A DNA stretch of 64,000 bases from contig JAFEVB010000001.1 of NCBI GenBank assembly GCA_032629725.1, positions 372,001 to 436,000 on the forward strand, in the 5' to 3' direction. Below the pieces are notes generated by a model. The model ran no database searches and was not told the DNA's origin. It was given only the letters and a program-made list of their open reading frames with translations. The stretch is from Gremmenia infestans (taxonomy: Eukaryota; Ascomycota; Leotiomycetes; Helotiales; Hamatocanthoscyphaceae). The translations under genes were made by a program, and so were the position numbers. Positions 59,127 through 64,000 of this stretch are shown one piece after another (the stretch's first letter is position 1; the number at the start of each line of letters is the position of its first letter).

Positions 59127-59556
59127 GATTGCAGGTGCTTGAGAGATGATCGAATGGTTCTAGAATAGAATCTGTTGGGGGCATAAGCACGAATGGATGC
59201 ATTGGGGACTCAAAGCTTACCATAAAAGAACCTGACGGATCTAATAACAGTGAGATACTTCCAACTAAAAAGGTCACAGATGAGATTGAACAACTCCGTC
59301 AAAGGCGGTGTCCGTTGATGTCCGTCAATATCCGTGAGCCTCCGTCATGCTCCGAGGTCTCCAAAGTCCCCCGCCTCCCTCAAACTTGCCAGAAGGGATC
59401 TGCCACGGAGATTGACCATCATTGCCAGGAGAAATTTTCATCATGCTTATCTTGATTGATCTTAGGCCCGAGCCCAAATCCTTAGAGGGGATCCTAGCTT
59501 AAGAATTGTATGATTGGATTTAGGGATCATTTGGCATTCTTGTTCTTAGCAGTATC
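59127..59556. promoter_or_regulatory. Shared fdc1/pad1 promoter with phased TCCG array
   Basis: About 430 bases separate the two divergent start codons. TCCGT begins at 59295 and then at 59311, 59321, 59331 and 59341, with TCCGA at 59351. The last five are exactly 10 bp apart, so they face one side of the DNA helix. CCG triplets are the classic half-site of Zn2Cys6 regulators, and one such gene lies just beyond pad1. Binding is inferred, not shown. Confidence 0.65.
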
Positions 59557-60294
59557 ATGTATACTCTATTCTATGGACAAACCACAATGTTTTGTTCTGT
59601 ATCTAAGCGCCAAATCTCTAGTTCTTCCTCATACTCATGCTCTCTGATGAGCAGGACGAGCTTTGAGAGTAGCAAATCGCGCCGTACCTATGCATCGACT
59701 CCTGATCACAGGCCCTTGGCTCGACGCAAGAGAATCATCGTGGCCATGACAGGTGCAACCGGAGCTATTCTAGGCATCAAAGTTCTCGAGGCGCTTCGTC
59801 GCATGAACGTGGAGACGCACCTCATTGTCAGCAAGTGGGCGGATGCGACCATCAAATATGAAACCGATTACGCACCGGCGACTGTTAGGGAACTCGCCGA
59901 CTTCGCATACACCGCAAACAATCTTGCTGCTCCTGTGAGCAGTGGCTCTTTCCACACGGATGGTATGATAGTAGTGCCATGTAGCATGAAGTCTTTGGCT
60001 GGGATACGGACTGGGTACTGCAGTGATCTGATTGCGCGTGCAGCAGATGTCATACTGAAGGAGAGAAGGAAACTGGTCATGGTGGTAAGGGAGACACCAC
60101 TGAGTAATATTCACCTTGAAAATATGCTGTCTTTGACAAGGTCTGGAGCCATCATGTTCCCACCGGTACCTGCATTTTATACCCGGCCAGACTCGGTGGA
60201 TGATATCATACAGCAAAGCGTGGGCAGGATGCTGGACATGTTTGATCTAGATACAGGCGATTTCGAAAGATGGGAGGGAATGAAACAGAAGTGA
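59557..60294 (+). CDS. pad1: Flavin prenyltransferase Pad1 (UbiX family)
   Basis: Single exon, 245 residues. UbiX/Pad1 enzyme (PF02441) that joins dimethylallyl phosphate to FMN to make prenylated FMN, the cofactor of Fdc1. An N-terminal presequence rich in Ser and Arg (SSSSSYSCSLMSRTSF) suggests mitochondrial import, as for yeast Pad1. The core starts RIIVAMTGATGAILGIKVLEAL, the flavin-binding fold. SSGSFHTDGMIVVPCSMKSLAGI and ERRKLVMVVRETPLSNIHLENML are the signature blocks for phosphate and isoprenoid binding, and SGAIMFPPVPAFY follows. Divergent from fdc1 and probably co-regulated with it through the TCCG array. Confidence 0.95.
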   Translation: MYTLFYGQTTMFCSVSKRQISSSSSYSCSLMSRTSFESSKSRRTYASTPDHRPLARRKRIIVAMTGATGAILGIKVLEALRRMNVETHLIVSKWADATIKYETDYAPATVRELADFAYTANNLAAPVSSGSFHTDGMIVVPCSMKSLAGIRTGYCSDLIARAADVILKERRKLVMVVRETPLSNIHLENMLSLTRSGAIMFPPVPAFYTRPDSVDDIIQQSVGRMLDMFDLDTGDFERWEGMKQK

Positions 60295-60838
60295 GACTCG
60301 TGGCAATGGATGGCGTAGATGGGACTGGAACAAGAGCGTAAAATAGACAATCTGTAAAACTTCAAAAGGGAAGATACTGCCGGAAATCGTTTTGGATATA
60401 CCGTGCGGAAGAGCAGCTTGGCTAGAAGATGACGGCCAAAGATACAAAGATGGCTGCGCCTGAATCATGCATAATACATTTCGCGAGACGCCTTTGAAGG
60501 TCTGTGGGGAAGCCAGGCAGGGTGCAAGGCTTCAAATACCTAAGTGTCAGTTGCAGTCTCCTAAACAGTAGGAGTCATTGCAGTAATAATCTGAGAGATC
60601 TGTTGATAGTATTGAGTCTAAAAAGCATGCTCTACAAAAGAGATGAGGTTATCTACAATGTGGAGCTAAACCTAATTAGGAACGAAGATGAGGATTTTGA
60701 GGGCGGGCCGCTATACCAGATTGGGAATCACCACCAACACTAAGCGATTTGAGCCTCTTTCCGACGACGACAATGCCCTCTCTGCACGCCCAACTCTAGT
60801 CATTAGAGGTGATCAACGATTCAGCAACTCTACGTACG
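60295..60838. other. Spacer, pad1 to regulator
   Basis: About 540 bases between the pad1 stop and the regulator start. It holds the regulator promoter. No TCCG array like that at 59295 is seen. Confidence 0.45.
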
Positions 60839-63165
60839 ATGAGCGAGATGTCCATCTTGCAAGCTGGTAACCTGGATAATATTTTGCAACAGAAAAAGCA
60901 GGCGGGTAAGGTCAAGTCTTGCTATCCTTGCCGCAAGCGCAAAGTGCGATGCGATAACCATCAACCGTGTAACAACTGCTCAAAGAAAGATCATAGTGAG
61001 CTGTGTGTGTATAATGTGACAAGCAGCCAAGTGGATGGTGTAAGATCCGCCGGGGTGGGCTCTCTACAATCACTTCCCCGAAAACGCAGATGCAGCTCGG
61101 ACGCAGCTTCTACTCTTGGTCCTGCTGCGACATCTCCACGTCAGGAAAGTGTGGCGTCTACTCGAATACCTACACCTAGGTCTAGTGTTATACCACAATC
61201 TCCATTAATGGTTGATCAAGGAGAAGGTCTATCTCAACGACCGACCTCATCCGCCTATCTGGGCAGTAATTCTCTGCCGACATTCTTCTCGACCGAGTCA
61301 CCAAACAGATTATCCACTACGGAAAACGATGTTCTGGAGCAGGACGTTTCATTGATGCTTGGACTTCACAGCTCTACAGCAGAATATCCTTTCCATGAGG
61401 TTGGCACTGCAAAATCCTTGGAGCACGAGCTTCGAAACTCATTGCCAGATGACAGGGAGATTATGGCGTCAGTCCTTCATACTGATACGATACCCAGTAC
61501 TGACAATTATCTAGGGTATTTCAATCATACCGAAATATCGCTCATCTGGTGAACAGCATTATAGTCAGCATTGAGGACTTGAAATCTGATCTCTGCATAT
61601 TTCTTCAAAAGCGTAATGCTAGTAGAGAGAATGAGGCGAATGCAATCATAGTGCTTGAAAAGGTTCCCATAAGTTGGCTGAGCTTATTGTACGCCGTTCT
61701 GGCGTCTGGTTATCAGTTTTCGGACTGGCCAACTCGGGAGAGGGATGCTCGTGCAAAGATCCATGGTGTGTGCGAATCTCCTGTGCTGTACCGGTTTATT
61801 CCCAGAATTGCATAAACCTTCTACTCGCCGCCATGTACTGACTCGAAAACCGTAGTCAGCAGAGCTTTTCAGTGTATACGGTTAGGGAATTATCTGCTTC
61901 ACGCGACATCTCAGAGCATACAGGCGCTTCTCTTGATTGGCAATGTCTTACAAAACAGTATGCAATCTGAAGCTGCATGGGTACTTCTAGGTACAACTGT
62001 GAGATTGGCGCAAAGTAAAGGCCTACATAAGGAGAATGCAAGAGGTGAATATGATGACAAAACCTCAATTCTGAAGAGAAAATTATGGTGGGTGATTACC
62101 TTATTACTTCTTACTATAGCTAATAGTATTATGTAGGTGGCGTGCAGTAATGCAAGATACGCTGCTCTCACTGTGCTTCGATCGCCCTACAATTACTACA
62201 CTCATAGACTGTTAAATGCCCTTGCGTCCCACCGCGTTCGAGGATGGGTACTCTTTCGAGGAGACAATTTATCACGTATCTCAACTCGGTCTTGAACTCA
62301 CAAGGAGGAATGTCTCTCTAGTCAGCGTCGATTTCAAGCAGATCCTTGATGAGGTTGATAAAGCTGATACCATTCTTTCCCGAGCGGAGCCACAGTTGCA
62401 AGCCAAAGAGAAATGCCGGACAATCCAACAACATTTGGAGTTTTTCACGTTACGATTGCATATCACTTTTGTACTTTCAGTTCTGTGTCGCCCTGCCCTC
62501 AGTCGAAGCGCTGATGAGTCTCCGGAAAAAGAGCTGGTTGCATCAAAGTGCAAGCAGAATCTCATTGAAAGTGTACAGGCGTTCTTAGACATGCATACAC
62601 TAAGTATTGTGGCAACGCGAACATGGGCTTTTGTACACCACGGGCTAAGCTCGGCCCTTCTGCTTGGTATTCTGGGGGAGACAAATGCAAACCCCAGAGT
62701 CCGAAGACTTTTAGGAAGGCTGATTGAGATACTTTCCGTGCTTTCAATGGATGAGGGCGATAAAATGTCCAAGACTGAGCTCTCAAAATCGCATTTGAAG
62801 GCGTTGAAGGCGTTACAAAAGATTTACGATGACACCCGTACGGCATCACACTCCTCGATTGCTAGTGTCAATGACGGAAGCACTATTCAGCAGAATCGTG
62901 GAACGAAAGAAGTGAGTGCGAGCAGGGATGTTTTAGTCGGTGCGAGTGACGACGACATATCAAGGACCGCATCGAAGCCCGCAATCCAAGAACAGTGAGC
63001 AGAACTCCGGCTGTGTATTGCCGTACGGCTGACCATTATTATCACAGACTGTTTCCCGCCTACGATCATAATAGCACATTGTCTAATACTGCAATAGACT
63101 TCGCCATGGACCTATCACCCTTACAGGTATACGATTCGATACTATGGGGTATGGAATACGTTTAA
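60839..63165 (+). pseudogene. Zn2Cys6 regulator next to pad1/fdc1 (SdrA-like position), one in-frame stop
   Basis: The zinc cluster reads CYPCRKRKVRCDNHQPCNNC with a final Cys in SELCVYN. The regulatory domain (PF04082) shows LYAVLASGYQFSDWP, SIQALLLIGNVLQNSMQSEAAW, GTTVRLAQSKGLHKE and LLSLCFDRP. Rebuilt exons 60839-61515, 61557-61765, 61856-62087, 62137-62994 and 63048-63165 total 2094 nt, in frame for 697 codons. Codon 399 (62213-62215) is TAA, between TTLIDC and MPLRPTAFEDGYSFEE, and both sides keep family character. No short intron with a fitting phase removes it. In Aspergillus niger the regulator SdrA lies next to padA and fdcA (ohbA); this gene holds the same position. The 61516-61556 intron (41 nt) is my least certain border. 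A start at 60809 is also possible. Confidence 0.75.
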
Positions 63166-63520
63166 TGATGCATGAATTATGCTGACCATCATTTAGATGA
63201 CATGGAATTTGATAGCAGTCTCTGGCAGCATTAGTCAACAAGAATTATCCTTTGTATGAGACATATTAGAAGCACACGCGTATCAACGCCGAGTTGTGGA
63301 AATGCGGCGTTGCACTGATGAACCGCGACGGAGTGTTTCGGACCTCCTCGGATGTCGTTTTAATTCGTCAAATGTGACGCATCAACTGTGTCTCATAACG
63401 CTGAGCGAGTATATATAGACCTGAATAAAGCCTGTTGAATTTCTTCATCAGGCATCTGCAATAAACACCAGCTCAAAGGCAACCTTTCCATCAAATCGTT
63501 AATTCAAGCATATCACCAAT
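63166..63520. other. Intergenic, upstream of SRPBCC gene
   Basis: About 355 bases with a TATATATA-type box near 63410. It holds the promoter of the SRPBCC-family gene. Nothing else is seen. Confidence 0.45.
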
Positions 63521-63979
63521 ATGTCGGCTTACAAAATCCGTTCCGAAACTATCATTCAGAAACCTATCTCTGAGGTCTACAACTTTATCACCACGGTTTC
63601 AAACTGGACCGGAATTCATCCTGCTACGAAGGATATCCTTGGTCCATCTGGAATCAACTCAACCGCAGTTCCCGGGCTGAAATTCGTTGAAGTTGTGGAG
63701 GCACGTGGTCTCAACTTCAACTGCGAGTGGGAGGTCCGCAAGGTTGTGAAGAACGAATTCTTCGAGATCATCTTCCCAGCTGATTTCATGCACGGTCCAC
63801 TGAACGAGATTGTCATCACTCACAACTTGACTGCTGCTGGTGATAATGCGACAAAGTTTGTCAGGACTATGGTCAATTTCTGCAAGCCGGATGCTAAGGA
63901 GGAGGAGACGAGAGACTTGGAGGAGCCTGGAATGCACGACAATTATCTGAAGGCTGTGAAGGCTAGACTGGAGGGATAA
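63521..63979 (+). CDS. SRPBCC (START-like/polyketide cyclase-fold) protein
   Basis: Single exon, 152 residues, complete. Matches the SRPBCC helix-grip fold (polyketide_cyc2-like, PF10604). The strand KIRSETIIQKPISEVYNFITTVSNW opens the fold, and VVEARGLNFNCEWEV and FVRTMVNFCKP are further core strands. The C-terminal helix ends MHDNYLKAVKARLEG. Such proteins bind hydrophobic ligands in a deep pocket; some cyclise or dehydrate metabolites, many have no known job. Next to the pad1/fdc1 regulator, it may belong to the aromatic-acid response, which is inference only. Confidence 0.85.
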   Translation: MSAYKIRSETIIQKPISEVYNFITTVSNWTGIHPATKDILGPSGINSTAVPGLKFVEVVEARGLNFNCEWEVRKVVKNEFFEIIFPADFMHGPLNEIVITHNLTAAGDNATKFVRTMVNFCKPDAKEEETRDLEEPGMHDNYLKAVKARLEG

Positions 63980-64000
63980 GCAAATTGTTAGGAAGAATAG

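Noticed and set aside
1..64000. CRISPR arrays, tRNA genes, PKS or NRPS genes, viral genes
   Set aside because: None found by eye: no regularly spaced repeats with unique spacers, no cloverleaf with a T-loop consensus I would defend, no KS/AT/A-domain motifs, no viral replicase motifs.

Overview
This window is nuclear DNA of a filamentous ascomycete (Pezizomycotina). The evidence is many 41-70 nt GT..AG introns, Zn2Cys6 regulators, a fungal rhodopsin-type membrane protein, an Ace2/Swi5-type factor, a CBS-PB1 protein and a dispersed 5S rRNA gene. A leotiomycete is my guess from gene style only. I rebuilt introns by hand; where I give exon borders, the exon lengths add up to an intact frame unless a lesion is stated.

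Layout. 0.9-2.0 kb: double-domain GFA protein. 3.6-6.3 kb: two convergent broken genes (2OG-Fe(II) oxygenase, SDR). 6.3-13.8 kb: mostly empty AT-rich sequence around one intact rhodopsin-like membrane protein. 13.8-20.9 kb: two intact GMC oxidoreductases. 21.7-26.1 kb: decayed, divergent Zn2Cys6 regulator and class III aminotransferase. 26.5-33.4 kb: conserved core genes (mitochondrial uS2m, CBS/PB1 protein, Ace2/Swi5-like factor). 34.1-42.7 kb: nitrogen-scavenging type neighbourhood (NtaA-like flavin monooxygenase divergent from an SSS/DUR3-like transporter, a nitrilase stub, and an MFS carrier broken by an 11-bp duplication). 42.9-50.0 kb: Zn2Cys6 regulator, DHA2-type MFS exporter, secreted arylsulfotransferase-family protein. 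50-55 kb: gene-poor, with a 5S rRNA gene and a 5S fragment. 55.0-57.4 kb: hemerythrin-domain protein, a terminal-inverted-repeat element and a SANT-like remnant. 57.4-63.2 kb: phenylacrylic-acid decarboxylation module (fdc1, pad1, Zn2Cys6 regulator). 63.5-64.0 kb: SRPBCC protein.

How they work together. Pad1 makes prenylated FMN and Fdc1 uses it to decarboxylate cinnamic/sorbic-type acids. Their shared promoter holds TCCG pentamers spaced exactly 10 bp apart, next to a regulator gene that carries one in-frame stop. This is the most interesting regulatory structure in the window. The second theme is gene decay: at least six genes are broken while their neighbours are intact, so the window samples accessory clusters being lost.
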